64,000 nt of DNA from Streptomyces sp. NBRC 110035 (GCF_000829695.1 NZ_BBNN01000035.1:75964-139963), one strand, 5' to 3'. Positions 34,955 through 43,639 are shown, numbered from the stretch's first letter. Numbers and translations: made by a program. Notes: a model not told the origin generated them from the sequence alone.

Positions 34955-35557
34955 ATGGATGCCGTACGGGTCGCGCTGCTGCGGGACGTGCTCGCCGGGA
35001 CCGAGTGGCTGGGGGCCACCCGGCGGTTCGCGGGGGCGCTGCGGGGATCGGTGGTGTCGCACGGGGGCGGGCTGCTGCTGGTGGGCACGCGGGAGTACGA
35101 GCCGTGGCACCTGGCGGCGCATCTGGTGGACGAGGCCGCCTGGTCGGGCACGCCGGAGCTGGCCCCGACGCTCGTACGGCACGACGCGCGCCCTTCGGAC
35201 CCCGCGCATCTGGCGGTGGGCCTCGGACGGCTGGAGGCGGCGCGGCGGGGCGAGACGCTGCTGGTGGTGGCGCCCGGGGAGCCCACCGCCCCGCTGCTGG
35301 AGCGGGTGTCGGACGCCCGCCGGGCCGGCGCGACGCTGCTGTCCCTGGGCCCCGGCGACGGCGAGCTGCCGGAGCTGGCCCACGAGGCGCTGGCCGTCCC
35401 GGACGGTGCCGAGCTGGACCTGGACACCGTGCAGCACCTGGTCGGCGCGGCGGCCGGGGAGAACGCGCTGCCGCCGTCGCGGGGCCGCCGCCCCTTCGGG
35501 GACCGCATGTCGCGCCTGGCCGACCTCCTGACGGCCCCGCCCCCGGACCGCTGGTAG
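34955..35557 (+). CDS. SIS-domain-like conserved protein
   Basis: A 200-aa protein. Central GETLLVVAPGEPTAPLLERV, then ARRAGATLLSLGPGDGELPE and HEALAVP resemble the nucleotide-fold layout of sugar-isomerase (SIS) domains, but catalytic residues cannot be assigned. Conserved in Streptomyces as a hypothetical protein upstream of methionine aminopeptidase, to my recollection. ATG chosen; a GTG lies three codons upstream. Confidence 0.65.
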   Translation: MDAVRVALLRDVLAGTEWLGATRRFAGALRGSVVSHGGGLLLVGTREYEPWHLAAHLVDEAAWSGTPELAPTLVRHDARPSDPAHLAVGLGRLEAARRGETLLVVAPGEPTAPLLERVSDARRAGATLLSLGPGDGELPELAHEALAVPDGAELDLDTVQHLVGAAAGENALPPSRGRRPFGDRMSRLADLLTAPPPDRW

Positions 35558-35587
35558 CCGGAGCGGGTCCGCTCGCGGGCCGCCCGG

Positions 35588-35824
35588 TCAGGCGTCGCCG
35601 CGTCCGCCGTCGCCCTCGGCGTCGTCGTGCCACCTGGGGTCGTTCTCCCACTGGAGGTTGCGCTCGCGGGCCGTCGCCATGGCGTGCTCGGCCTCGGTGC
35701 GGCTCGTGTAGGGCCCGAAGCGGTCCTTGTTCGGGCAGTCCGGACCCTCCTCGACCTTCTGGTGTTCCAGGCAGTAGTACCACTCGCCCGGCTTTCCGAC
35801 CGTCCGCTTCTTGAACAGGGGCAT
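35588..35824 (-). CDS. conserved 78-aa protein (MPLFKKRTVGKPGEWYYC type)
   Basis: A small soluble protein, MPLFKKRTVGKPGEWYYCLE then DRFGPYTSRTEAEHAM and WENDPRWHD. It has two cysteines and a SPOR-like layout. Highly conserved among streptomycetes as a hypothetical protein. Start preceded by GAGGAG. Divergent from map with only 60 bp between, so the two share a promoter region. Confidence 0.75.
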   Translation of the reverse strand: MPLFKKRTVGKPGEWYYCLEHQKVEEGPDCPNKDRFGPYTSRTEAEHAMATARERNLQWENDPRWHDDAEGDGGRGDA

Positions 35825-35884
35825 GACCGGCTCCTCTCGCCACGGAAGACGGTGCCCCGTGGGCACTGAATTAGACTCGCCGCC

Positions 35885-36742
35885 ATGTCTGGCCAGTCGC
35901 TGCTCATCCCAGGGGAACTGTCTCCCACCCGTTCCGTACCCGGAAACATCCGCCGACCCGAGTACGTCGGGAAGCCCGCTCCCACCCCGTACACCGGCCC
36001 GGAGGTGCAGACCCCCGAGACCGTGGAGGCGATGCGGACCGCCGGGCGGATCGCGGCGCGGGCGATGGCGGAGGCCGCCAAGCTCATCGCGCCCGGCGTG
36101 ACCACCGACGAGCTGGACCGGGTGGCGCACGCGTACATGTGCGACCACGGGGCGTACCCGTCGACGCTCGGTTACCGCGGCTTCCCCAAGTCGCTGTGCA
36201 CGTCGGTCAACGAGGTGATCTGCCACGGCATCCCGGACTCGACGGTGCTGCGCGACGGCGACATCGTCAACCTGGACGTGACGGCGTACATCGGCGGGGT
36301 GCACGGCGACAACAACGCCACGTACCTGGTGGGCGACGTGGACGAGGAGAGCCGGCTCCTGGTGGAACGCACCCGGGAGTCGCTGAACCGGGCGATCAAG
36401 GCCGTCAGGCCGGGCCGGCAGATCAACATCATCGGCCGGGTCATCGAGTCCTACGCCAAGCGCTTCGGCTACGGCGTGGTCCGGGACTTCACCGGGCACG
36501 GCATCAACACCGCGTTCCACTCCGGGCTGATCGTCCCGCACTACGACAGCCCGCACGCGACGACGGTCATCCAGCCCGGCATGACGTTCACGATCGAGCC
36601 GATGCTGACGCTGGGCACGCACGAGTACGACATGTGGGACGACGGCTGGACGGTCGTGACGAAGGACCGCAGGCGGACGGCCCAGTTCGAGCACACCCTG
36701 GTGGTGACGGACACGGGCGCGGACATCCTGACCCTGCCGTAA
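35885..36742 (+). CDS. map: methionine aminopeptidase, type I
   Basis: A 285-aa MetAP1c-type enzyme that removes N-terminal Met from new proteins. Metal ligands are in NLDVTAYIGGVHGDNNAT (two Asp), GHGINTAFHSG (His), FTIEPML (Glu) and AQFEHTLVV (Glu); the substrate His is in EVICHGIPD. A 40-residue Pro-rich N-terminal extension (PEYVGKPAPTPY) of the actinobacterial SH3-ligand type precedes the core. Followed by a terminator. Confidence 0.95.
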   Translation: MSGQSLLIPGELSPTRSVPGNIRRPEYVGKPAPTPYTGPEVQTPETVEAMRTAGRIAARAMAEAAKLIAPGVTTDELDRVAHAYMCDHGAYPSTLGYRGFPKSLCTSVNEVICHGIPDSTVLRDGDIVNLDVTAYIGGVHGDNNATYLVGDVDEESRLLVERTRESLNRAIKAVRPGRQINIIGRVIESYAKRFGYGVVRDFTGHGINTAFHSGLIVPHYDSPHATTVIQPGMTFTIEPMLTLGTHEYDMWDDGWTVVTKDRRRTAQFEHTLVVTDTGADILTLP

Positions 36743-36776
36743 CCGGACAGCCGGACCCGAAGCCCCTTCCCCCTCG

Positions 36777-36802
36777 AGCCCGCCTTCTTCGGAGGGCGGG
36801 CT
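36777..36802 (+). terminator. map terminator
   Basis: AGCCCGCC-N10-GGCGGGCT followed by TTTCGT: stem and short U-run. Confidence 0.8.
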
Positions 36803-36865
36803 TTCGTCGTTCCGCAACGGGGTAGGAAGTCACCGACGGGATACCGACGAACCGTCGGCAAGGCA

Positions 36866-36893
36866 TTGACTTAGGTAAGCCTAACCATAAAAG
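36866..36893 (+). promoter_or_regulatory. hmuO promoter with iron box
   Basis: TTAGGTAAGCCTAAC (36871-36885) fits the DmdR/IdeR/DtxR iron-box consensus. It overlaps a TTGACT -35 (36866) and lies just before a CATAAA-type -10. Iron-loaded DmdR would block the promoter. Confidence 0.82.
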
Positions 36894-36903
36894 ATCTGGA
36901 CTC

Positions 36904-37551
36904 ATGGACTCCTTCTCGACCCTCATCCGCACCGCCTCGCACGAGCAGCACGTGGAGGCGGAGACCTCGACGTTCATGAGCGACCTGCTCGGCGGCCGGC
37001 TGGGCATGGACGCGTACGCGCGCTACACCGAGCAGCTGTGGTTCGTCTACGAGGCGCTGGAGTCCGGCGCACAGCGGCTGGCCTCGGACCCGGTGGCCGG
37101 CCCGTTCATCCGCCCGGAGCTGCTGCGCCTGCCCTCCCTGGAGCGGGACCTCGCCCACCTGCGGGGCCCCGGGTGGCACACGACGCTGACGGCGCTGCCC
37201 GCCACACGGGCGTACGCGGAGCGCGTCGCGCACTGCGCGAGCGCATGGCCGGCGGGCTACATCGCCCACCACTACACCCGCTACCTCGGCGACCTCTCCG
37301 GCGGCCAGATCATCCGCGACAGGGCGGAGCGCACCTGGGGCTTCCCGAAGAAGGGCGACGGTGTCCGCTTCTACGTCTTCGAGGAGATATCCAACCCGGC
37401 CGCCTTCAAGCGCGAGTACCGCGAACTGCTCGACGGCATCCGGGCGGACGACCTGGAGAAGCAGCGCGTCATCACCGAGTGCAAGCAGGCCTTCGCCCTG
37501 AACACCGACGTCTTCCGCGCCCTGGGCGAGGAGTTCCCGCTGTCGGCGTGA
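36904..37551 (+). CDS. hmuO: haem oxygenase
   Basis: A 215-aa biliverdin-forming haem oxygenase that opens haem to release Fe2+ and CO. The proximal His is in ASHEQHVEAETSTFM (His16), the flexible distal glycine helix is YLGDLSGGQ, and FYVFEEI sits near the usual place. The ATG comes only about 10 nt after the inferred -10, and no ribosome site is visible, suggesting a leaderless mRNA. Iron-box control links it to the hmu/hta genes 6-10 kb away. Confidence 0.93.
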   Translation: MDSFSTLIRTASHEQHVEAETSTFMSDLLGGRLGMDAYARYTEQLWFVYEALESGAQRLASDPVAGPFIRPELLRLPSLERDLAHLRGPGWHTTLTALPATRAYAERVAHCASAWPAGYIAHHYTRYLGDLSGGQIIRDRAERTWGFPKKGDGVRFYVFEEISNPAAFKREYRELLDGIRADDLEKQRVITECKQAFALNTDVFRALGEEFPLSA

Positions 37552-37566
37552 CGCCCGCCCCGCGGC

Positions 37567-37740
37567 TCACAGAAACCGCAGCCGCTCCATCGCCCTGCGC
37601 AACTCGTCGCTCCAGGCCCGGTACGCGGGAACCTTGCGCAGGGCATCGAGCGCGACCGTCCGCCCCAGCCGTCCGAAGTCCCGCTCCGCGTCGCGCCGCC
37701 GGCCGAGTGCCGCCCTCAGCACGGCCTTGGGGAGACCAGC
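37567..37740 (-). pseudogene. C-terminal remnant of an unidentified gene
   Basis: The minus strand here codes, to a normal stop, about 55 residues (AGLPKAVLRAALGRRRDAER ... ALDALRKVPAYRAWSDELRR ... ERLRFL) with clean Streptomyces codon use, but a stop and no start lie at its upstream end. It looks like the tail of a deleted gene; family not identified. Confidence 0.4.
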
Positions 37741-37749
37741 GGACCAGGT

Positions 37750-38394
37750 TCAACGCTCCAGGAACACCCGTCCCCCGATCTCGGTCCATCCGTACGGCTG
37801 TGGTGCCGTGAGGATCTGGGAGCCGGTGCCCTGGGTGATGTTGAGGGCACGTCCCAGCCGGTCGGTGAGGAGGAGGGCGGCGGCGCCGGTCGCCTCGTCC
37901 TCGTCGATGCCGTCGTCACGGCCGGGGAAGGCGCGGGCGCGGACCCGGCCGGCGGGCTCGTCCTCCCAGGCCCAGGCGTAGACCCACTCCCCCTTCGGCG
38001 GCACGGCCAGGTCGTCGACCTCGGCGGCGGTGGCGTACTGGCGCAGGGTGCGCGGCGGCACCCACTCCGCGCGCGCCTCGATCCAGCAGAACTCCCCGTC
38101 CTGCCGGGCGCCCACCAACCCGGCGTGCGTGACCAGCTCGGGGACGTCGAGCAGCCAGGCCGCACCGACGCACGGGTGGCCGGCGAAGGGCAGGCGCAGG
38201 GTGGGGGTGTAGATGTCGATCACCCCGCGCTCGGGGTCGTCGACGAACACGGTCTCGCTGAAGCCGAGCTTCTCCGCGAACAGCTGCCGCTCGCTCCGCC
38301 CGGGCATGACGGAACCCTCACGGACGACACCGAGTTCGTTGCCGTACCCGCCCCGGGGGCCGCAGAAGACGCGCACCACGTCGTAGTCAGTCAC
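37750..38394 (-). CDS. PhzF-family isomerase-like protein
   Basis: A 214-aa protein of the PhzF (phenazine biosynthesis/diaminopimelate epimerase-fold) family. GGYGNELGVV near residue 20, FVDD, LRLPFAGHPCVGAAWLL and DEDEATGAAALLL are the family blocks; the glutamate after the first block that acts as base in PhzF is hard to place. It is shorter than typical PhzF (about 280 aa). GTG at 38394 fits the usual N-terminus (TDYDVVRVFC); an in-frame TTG at 38406 has a better-spaced AAGGG. No phenazine genes nearby; substrate unknown. Confidence 0.75.
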   Translation of the reverse strand: MTDYDVVRVFCGPRGGYGNELGVVREGSVMPGRSERQLFAEKLGFSETVFVDDPERGVIDIYTPTLRLPFAGHPCVGAAWLLDVPELVTHAGLVGARQDGEFCWIEARAEWVPPRTLRQYATAAEVDDLAVPPKGEWVYAWAWEDEPAGRVRARAFPGRDDGIDEDEATGAAALLLTDRLGRALNITQGTGSQILTAPQPYGWTEIGGRVFLER

Positions 38395-38631
38395 GGGGGC
38401 ATTCAAGCAGCCCTTGAGTCACTCCGGAAAAGCGCTGACCTGCGGTCCGTTCAGCGCCCGCCCGACCGGCCGGCCGCAGGCGACCTCGAGGCGGCCACCG
38501 CGGGCTGCGCGGACTTGGGGCACAGCCCGTTCAGCCCTGCGGAGCGGGGCTGCGCCGCGTCGTTTCCGTGGTGCACGGCCTGTCCGGACGCGCGGGTCAC
38601 GCCCTCCCCTGGCCCCGAGCAAATCGATGAA

Positions 38632-38670
38632 GGGGCTGTCGTCCGTCTGCTGTGAGTGGACGGCAGCCCC
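38632..38670 (-). terminator. terminator of the alpha/beta hydrolase gene
   Basis: GGGGCTGTCGTCC / GGACGGCAGCCCC, a 13-bp stem with one G-T pair, 13-nt loop, 20 nt past the stop of the minus-strand hydrolase. Confidence 0.7.
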
Positions 38671-38689
38671 GGTCGGCGCGTGACGGAGA

Positions 38690-39895
38690 TCAGTCGGGGA
38701 GCCGGTCCATGATCCAGGTGCACAGTTCTTCGGTGACGGCCGTGTGCGCGGTGGTCGTGGACGAACAGAGGAAGCCGTCCAGCTCGCTCCGCTCCGGTTC
38801 CAGTCCGTTGACGGCCGCGTACAGGTCGTCCTGCTTCTCGATGTCGCAGATCGCTACCGCGCTGACCGAGGGGACGAAGCACACGTCCTCGTGCCGCAGG
38901 TCCGCCGTGCCGCCGAGCTTCTTCATCGTGTCGGCGAGGATCCTGTAGGTGTGCAGGGTTCCGCCCGGTGCGCCGTCCAGTTCCGGGAAGCCGCTGGTCG
39001 TGATGGTCTTCTCCGCCTTGGGGAACCTGCGGTTGAGGTAGGCGGCCGTCACGTCGTCGCCCTGGGCCTGGGTGTAGAAGGTGGTGCCCGGGTAGATCCG
39101 GTCGACCCGCAGCGCGGCTTCGCCGGGCTTCATGTCCGGCAGGCCGACCCCGTCGCCGCGACCGTTGGCCACGGCGATCTTCATCGGAATCTGCGGCCAG
39201 CCGCCGAGCCGCTCCAGGTCGGCCAGGAACTCCGTACGCTCCGGGGCGACGCCGATCTTGCCGGTGTCCTTGTCGTAGTGCTGCCACAGCATCTGGCGCG
39301 CGGCCGGGCTGTCCATCTGCTTCGCGAAGTCGTTCGGGAACGGGATGAAGTGCGAGAACGCCTGCACGCCGACCGGGATGGAAGCACCGCGGTGCGGGGT
39401 GTCGTAGGAGAAGTACAGCGCGGTCCGGTGGTCCATCCGCCGGCGCTCGAGCCTCGCCAGTGCGTAACGGGTGACGAGCCCGCCCATGCTGAAGCCGCCG
39501 CCGACCAGGCGGGCGTCGCCCTCCTGCTCGGCGATGGCCCGCATGAGGGCGGCCTCGGCCGCCCGCGCGTTGTCCGGGATCGACGCGCTGCGTTCCTCGA
39601 AGCCGAGCAGGATCACGTCCCTGCCGCGGCGGCGCAGCTCGGTGATGAAGGGGTAGCCGCTCTCCAGCCCCTGGTAGAGCACGTCGAGCCTGCTCCGGCC
39701 GAGGTTGAAGCCGTCGGCCATGATCACCGGCCGGACGAGACCGCCGCGGTTGCCCTCGCCGGGGAAGACCCAGGCGAAGCCGTTGGGCAGGGCCCACTCG
39801 TCGTGCTCCGGCACCTCGATCGGTACGGCGGGTTCGGCGGTCAGCGGATCGCCGAGGGTGAACGTACCGACGTTGGGCTCGGTCGCCTCGGGCAT
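38690..39895 (-). CDS. alpha/beta hydrolase (lipase/esterase-like)
   Basis: A 401-aa hydrolase. The nucleophile elbow is GGGFSMGGLVTRYAL (GxSxG). Upstream VIMADGFN and VILLGFEERSASIPDNA form the oxyanion side; YDTPHRG recalls PGAP1-like esterases. Likely acid and His follow in the C-terminal half (IYPGTTFYTQAQGDD ... HTYRILAD). No signal peptide, so cytoplasmic unless secreted otherwise. ATG with AAGGAGG. Substrate unknown. Confidence 0.78.
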   Translation of the reverse strand: MPEATEPNVGTFTLGDPLTAEPAVPIEVPEHDEWALPNGFAWVFPGEGNRGGLVRPVIMADGFNLGRSRLDVLYQGLESGYPFITELRRRGRDVILLGFEERSASIPDNARAAEAALMRAIAEQEGDARLVGGGFSMGGLVTRYALARLERRRMDHRTALYFSYDTPHRGASIPVGVQAFSHFIPFPNDFAKQMDSPAARQMLWQHYDKDTGKIGVAPERTEFLADLERLGGWPQIPMKIAVANGRGDGVGLPDMKPGEAALRVDRIYPGTTFYTQAQGDDVTAAYLNRRFPKAEKTITTSGFPELDGAPGGTLHTYRILADTMKKLGGTADLRHEDVCFVPSVSAVAICDIEKQDDLYAAVNGLEPERSELDGFLCSSTTTAHTAVTEELCTWIMDRLPD

Positions 39896-40350
39896 GGACG
39901 TCCTCCTTGCGTGGGGGGTGGGTGAGACGACGCCATCATGGGGGCAATTAGGGCACATCGCCCTTATGGCCTGCAGGGTTCACCACATCTGATGGAGCAC
40001 GCACGGGAAGTGTTTGGGGATGCCCGGCATGTGCCGCGGACCTGTTCGCCCCGCTCGTCCGTTCCCCGTCGATCGCATGCCGAGAAGGCACCACACCTCC
40101 GAGGAGAACCACTCGTGCGATCACCTCACCGACGCCCGCGCCGGCCCGCGCCACGGGCGTCGCAGGACCCGGGGGCCCGGGCATCGCGCCCCGGCACACC
40201 TTCCGCTTCTCCGCCGGTGCGGCTCTGTCCGGACCGTTCAACGCCGTGCTGCTCGGCCGGCTCGCCCGCACGCTGCGGACGCGGGTAGCGCGCCCGGCCG
40301 CCTGAGGCTCCCCTCCCGCCTTCACGGTGGGTGCGCTAGCGTCCTTCGGC
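39896..40350. other. 455-bp intergenic region with a palindrome
   Basis: AGGGC-ACATC-GCCCT (39950-39964) forms a short dyad in the likely promoter of the hydrolase gene. A GTG at about 40114 with a good GAGGAG could start a 57-codon Arg/Pro-rich frame ending 40288, but its composition looks like noise. Nothing else recognised. Confidence 0.45.
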
Positions 40351-40809
40351 ATGAGGGGAATCGGGGCGGGATCCGGACTGGCTGCCGCCGTGGCCGCTTC
40401 GGGGCTGCTGCTGGTGGGACTGCCCTCGGTGTACCTCCTGACCGCCTACGGCTGCGGCGAGGGAGAGGACCGGCCCGCCGAGGCGTTGGCCGACGAGACG
40501 GTCCTGGGTACAGCGCCGGACGGGGCGGACCGGGCGAGCCGCTACCAGGAGTGCGACGACGACCGTTTCGTGGTCGTCGGGACGCGGTACCGGTACGGCG
40601 GTTCGCCGAAGACGGCCGTGCGGCACTACCGGGAGGCCGCCCAGGCCGACAGTTGGCGGCCTCGGACCACGGACGGCGGCGAGACCGTGCCCGGCTGCTT
40701 CACCAAGTCGGTGGACGGGACGACCGCGTACCTGGGTGTGGAGAGCCCGGAGAAAGACGTTCTCCACGTGGAGATCGTCGCGGATCGTGCGGAGTCGGAA
40801 TGGTGCTGA
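40351..40809 (+). CDS. small membrane-anchored or exported protein, unrecognised
   Basis: A 152-aa protein with one N-terminal hydrophobic helix (GSGLAAAVAASGLLLVGLPSVYLL, about 6-29), then an extracytoplasmic acidic domain holding four cysteines (YGCGEGED, YQECDDD, PGCFTKS, the final SEWC) that could pair as disulfides. Family not recognised. No strong ribosome site. It precedes a convergent DNA-binding protein gene. Confidence 0.6.
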   Translation: MRGIGAGSGLAAAVAASGLLLVGLPSVYLLTAYGCGEGEDRPAEALADETVLGTAPDGADRASRYQECDDDRFVVVGTRYRYGGSPKTAVRHYREAAQADSWRPRTTDGGETVPGCFTKSVDGTTAYLGVESPEKDVLHVEIVADRAESEWC

Positions 40810-40876
40810 GTCCACGATGACCGCCTGACCGAATACCTGGAGGCGCGAGGTGCGCGGAGGCGTACGGCGGACCCTC

Positions 40877-41326
40877 CTACTCAGGGCCTTCCTCGGTGGC
40901 CGCCGTCCGGCCGGCCAGGCGTTCGTAACGCTGTCTGGCTGCCTGGGGGGTGCCGAGGCCGAGGCCGAAGGCGATCTCCTGCCAGGTCATCCCGCGGCCT
41001 CGGGCCATCTGGAGGAGGCCGGTCTCCAGTTCGTCCAGCTCTCCCCGGACCAGCGGCACGAGGCTCAGCGCGGCCGTGACGTCGGCCCGGTCCACCTCCG
41101 GTTCCCCGTCGTCCAACTGCGCGGCTCCGCTGAGCAGGAACGACACCAGCCTGACGGCCTCGTGCGGGCCGAGGACCGAGGGGTGGACCTGCCTGCGGCG
41201 CTGCTCGTCGGTGGCCGCGTGCCGCTCGGCGATGCGGAAGAGGGACGCGTGGACGCGCTGTGCCCGCGCCTGCTCCGGCTGCGGGGGCGTGAAGGGGTCG
41301 GGGCGTCGTTCGGAAGTCGGCGGCAT
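40877..41326 (-). CDS. small HTH DNA-binding protein
   Basis: A 149-aa protein, mostly helical, ending with an HTH-like segment (RGMTWQEIAFGLGLGTPQAARQRYERL) like those in small Streptomyces DNA-binding proteins; it recalls the N-terminal region of the HTH-receiver protein at 7.8 kb. ATG chosen at MPPTSERRPDPF; a GTG/ATG in the same frame lies 12 codons upstream. An inverted repeat just upstream (41361-41385) may be its own operator. Confidence 0.7.
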   Translation of the reverse strand: MPPTSERRPDPFTPPQPEQARAQRVHASLFRIAERHAATDEQRRRQVHPSVLGPHEAVRLVSFLLSGAAQLDDGEPEVDRADVTAALSLVPLVRGELDELETGLLQMARGRGMTWQEIAFGLGLGTPQAARQRYERLAGRTAATEEGPE

Positions 41327-41360
41327 GGGACAAGGGTGAGGCACCACACAGTCACATGTC

Positions 41361-41385
41361 AACGAGTCGCTTTAAACAACTCGTT
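41361..41385. promoter_or_regulatory. inverted repeat AACGAGT-N11-ACTCGTT
   Basis: Perfect 7-bp arms in an unusually AT-rich stretch containing TTTAAAC, 35 bp upstream of the HTH protein. Placed for autoregulation. Confidence 0.6.
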
Positions 41386-41534
41386 CAAACGACCTGTGCG
41401 ACTAGTCACCCCGAGAACCGGGCCTCGGACATGCGAGGTCGGCTCCTCTTCGCGCAGGATCCCGGTGGCGCGCGTGATCACCAGGATGGAGTCCGTCCGA
41501 AGCACTGCCCCCTGGAAAGCAGGAGAACCCGTAC

Positions 41535-41984
41535 ATGAATGCCCATCACCATGCCCGTATCGCCGTTGCCTCCGCGTTGTTGGCCGGGCTGGCTCTCGGC
41601 CCCCTGGCCGGGGTGGCCGCCGCCCATCCCCCCGGGACAGCTTCCGCGGCGGCCGTCCCGTCCGTCGGAGTCGCCCCTGACCCCGCCGGTCCCGACGTCG
41701 GCGCTCTGGAGAAAGCCCTCACCGGGCTCCCGACGGGGACGTCTCGGCCGCTCTCGTCCGGGTCGGCGGCAAGGGGAGTTGGGCGGGGGCCCCCGGGGTG
41801 CGGAATCTGCGGACCGGGGCCCCGGCTCTGGGGCAAGACGGGATCCCGGTCCGGCTACCACACGGTTCTGGCCGCGACCCGGGACCTGTCCCGGACGGTG
41901 GTGTACTCGGTGAACGCCGAGAGCACCCGGGAGGACGGCTTCCCGCTCGTCGCCCGGTTCGCCCTGCCTGCCTTCAACCGTTAG
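41535..41984 (+). pseudogene. decayed serine hydrolase (beta-lactamase/DD-peptidase family)
   Basis: An intact-looking 149-codon frame that is a damaged gene. It starts with a good signal peptide (ASALLAGLALGPLAGVAAAHP) and ends with a proper family tail (WGKTGSRSGYHTVLAATRDLSRTVVYSVNAE) containing the KTG motif. Between them the family sequence VSAALVRVGGKGSWAGAPGV continues in another frame, and the SxxK and YxN motifs are missing: one frameshift plus a large internal deletion. Confidence 0.75.
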
Positions 41985-42064
41985 ACCGTGGGGACAGGGA
42001 AGGGCGCCCCCTCTGCCGAGGGGGAGCCCTTCCCTGTCACGCCGTCACGTCACCGCGCTCCGGC

Positions 42065-43639
42065 TCACTCCATCGTCGAACGGCGCCTGCGCATCACGAA
42101 GACCGCTGCCGCGCCCGCCGCGACCGCTGCCGCCGCGGCGCCGCCGATGGCCGCGACCGGGGTGTTCGAACCGGTGCTGGCCAGGGCGCCGTTCAGGCCG
42201 CCCGTGGTGGAGCCGGTCGTCGAGCCGGTGGTGCCCGTGCCACCCGTACCGCTGCCGCCGGTGCCGCCCGGAAGGTCGGCGTCGTCACTCACGGCGACCG
42301 ACAGGTCGACGGGGTCGAGGGCCGTGCCAGCGGTGTAGAAGTCGCCGAAGGCCTCCGCGCCGGCCTCGGTGAGGGTGGCGGCGACGTCGTTGACGGTGAT
42401 GACGTCGTCCTTGGCGGTCAGCCCGGGCGACTTCGCCTTCAGCGTGGCCAGGACCACATCCTGCGACTCCTCGCCCAGGCTGTCGACGTCGGCGGACAGC
42501 CTGCCCGTGCCGCCGTCGAGGGTCGCCTTCAGGTCGGTCAGGGTGAGGTCGAGGCCGTACGCGCCGCCGCTCTCCTCGTGGCCCTTGAAGTTCACCGCGC
42601 CCTCGAAGGAGGCGTTGAGGGTGCCCTCGTCCGTGTCGTAGGCGCCGGACGCGTCGGCGAAGGTGAAGGCGCCGTTGCCGGAGGCCTGGGACGCGCCGTC
42701 GGACGCGGTGACCCTGCCCTTGGCGACCGGGCCCACCACATACGTGCGGAAGGACTCCTTCACGCCCCAGCCGAGGGTGCCGTCGGCTATCCCGCCCTTG
42801 GCCGGCGCGGGGGTTGGGGCGTCGGAGGTGGTGGACGCCGACGGGGACGGGTACTGCGACGGGGACGAGGGCTCGTCCGTCGGCTCGTCCGTCTCCTCCG
42901 GCGAGGTGGGCTCGTCCGTGGGGTCGGCCGTCGGCTCGGGTTCGGTGGGCTCGGGGTCCGTGGGCTCGGGGTCCGTGGGCTCGGGGTCCGTGGGCTCGGG
43001 GTCCGTGGGCTCGGGGTCCGTGGGCTCGGGGTCCGTGGGCTCGGGGTCCGTGGGCTCGGGGTCCGTGGGCGTCGGCTCGGTCTTCTGGACGACCGTCAGC
43101 GGGTCGCCGGCCGCGCCCGCGTAGCTCGCGCTGCCGAAGACCTCCCCGGCCTCCTCGGTCAGCCGGGTCGCCATGTCCGTCATCGCGCGGGTGACGGTGA
43201 CGGTCGCGAGCGGTACGTCGTCCTCGGTCTCGCCGCCCCGGGTCACGTCGGCGGTGATCTCGGCGGCCGCACTGTCGAACCTGACGTCGGAGAGGGTGAG
43301 GGCGAAGCCGTGCGCCGTGGACTCGATCGCCAGCGCGCCCTCGAAGCCGAGGTCGACCGTGTGCGCGGTGGAGTCGTAGCTGCCGATGCCGTTCACGAAG
43401 GTGAAGGCACCGTTGCCGTCGGCCTGGGTGGCACCGCCCGCGGGGGTGAAGGTGCCCTTCGCGAAGGTGGCGACGTAGGTGCGGTACGACTCCTTGATGC
43501 CCCAGGTCAGCTCGTAGCCGCTGAGCGGGACTTCGGCCGCCGCGGCGGAGGTCGCGCCGGTGAGGGCGGTGGCGCCGAGGGCGGCGGCCGTGGCCACGGC
43601 GGCGGCGACGGCGGTGGGGCGGCGGCGTCTTACGGGCAT
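42065..43639 (-). CDS. HtaA-domain haem-binding surface protein with LAXTG sortase signal
   Basis: A 524-aa wall protein. Signal peptide (AAAVATAAALGATALTGATSAAAA), HtaA domain 1 (GYELTWGIKESYRTYVATFA; residues about 38-195), a Thr-Asp-Pro-Glu-Pro spacer of eight exact copies, a Ser/Thr/Pro linker, HtaA domain 2 (DGTLGWGVKESFRTYV; about 290-450), a Gly/Thr linker, LASTG, a hydrophobic helix and RRRRSTME. LASTG plus helix plus basic tail is the class E sortase signal used in Streptomyces. It should bind haem on the cell wall. It follows the second htaA gene by 29 nt and is under the same iron-box promoter. Confidence 0.9.
   Translation of the reverse strand: MPVRRRRPTAVAAAVATAAALGATALTGATSAAAAEVPLSGYELTWGIKESYRTYVATFAKGTFTPAGGATQADGNGAFTFVNGIGSYDSTAHTVDLGFEGALAIESTAHGFALTLSDVRFDSAAAEITADVTRGGETEDDVPLATVTVTRAMTDMATRLTEEAGEVFGSASYAGAAGDPLTVVQKTEPTPTDPEPTDPEPTDPEPTDPEPTDPEPTDPEPTDPEPTDPEPTEPEPTADPTDEPTSPEETDEPTDEPSSPSQYPSPSASTTSDAPTPAPAKGGIADGTLGWGVKESFRTYVVGPVAKGRVTASDGASQASGNGAFTFADASGAYDTDEGTLNASFEGAVNFKGHEESGGAYGLDLTLTDLKATLDGGTGRLSADVDSLGEESQDVVLATLKAKSPGLTAKDDVITVNDVAATLTEAGAEAFGDFYTAGTALDPVDLSVAVSDDADLPGGTGGSGTGGTGTTGSTTGSTTGGLNGALASTGSNTPVAAIGGAAAAAVAAGAAAVFVMRRRRSTME
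42945..43064. repeat. eight exact 15-bp repeats coding TDPEP
   Basis: GTGGGCTCGGGGTCC repeated eight times without change, coding Thr-Asp-Pro-Glu-Pro on the minus strand; a degenerate TEPEP unit flanks them. Identical DNA copies imply recent expansion. Confidence 0.92.

Noticed and set aside
37750..38394. PhzF-like protein considered as part of a phenazine cluster
   Set aside because: No other phz genes are present; PhzF-fold proteins are common stand-alone enzymes.
40114..40288. GTG frame with a good GAGGAG site upstream
   Set aside because: Product is Arg/Pro-rich with no family pattern and codon use unlike the neighbours; kept only as a remark in the intergenic entry.
42945..43064. Regular short repeats considered as a CRISPR array
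   Set aside because: Units are 15 bp, contiguous and coding, without spacers or cas genes.
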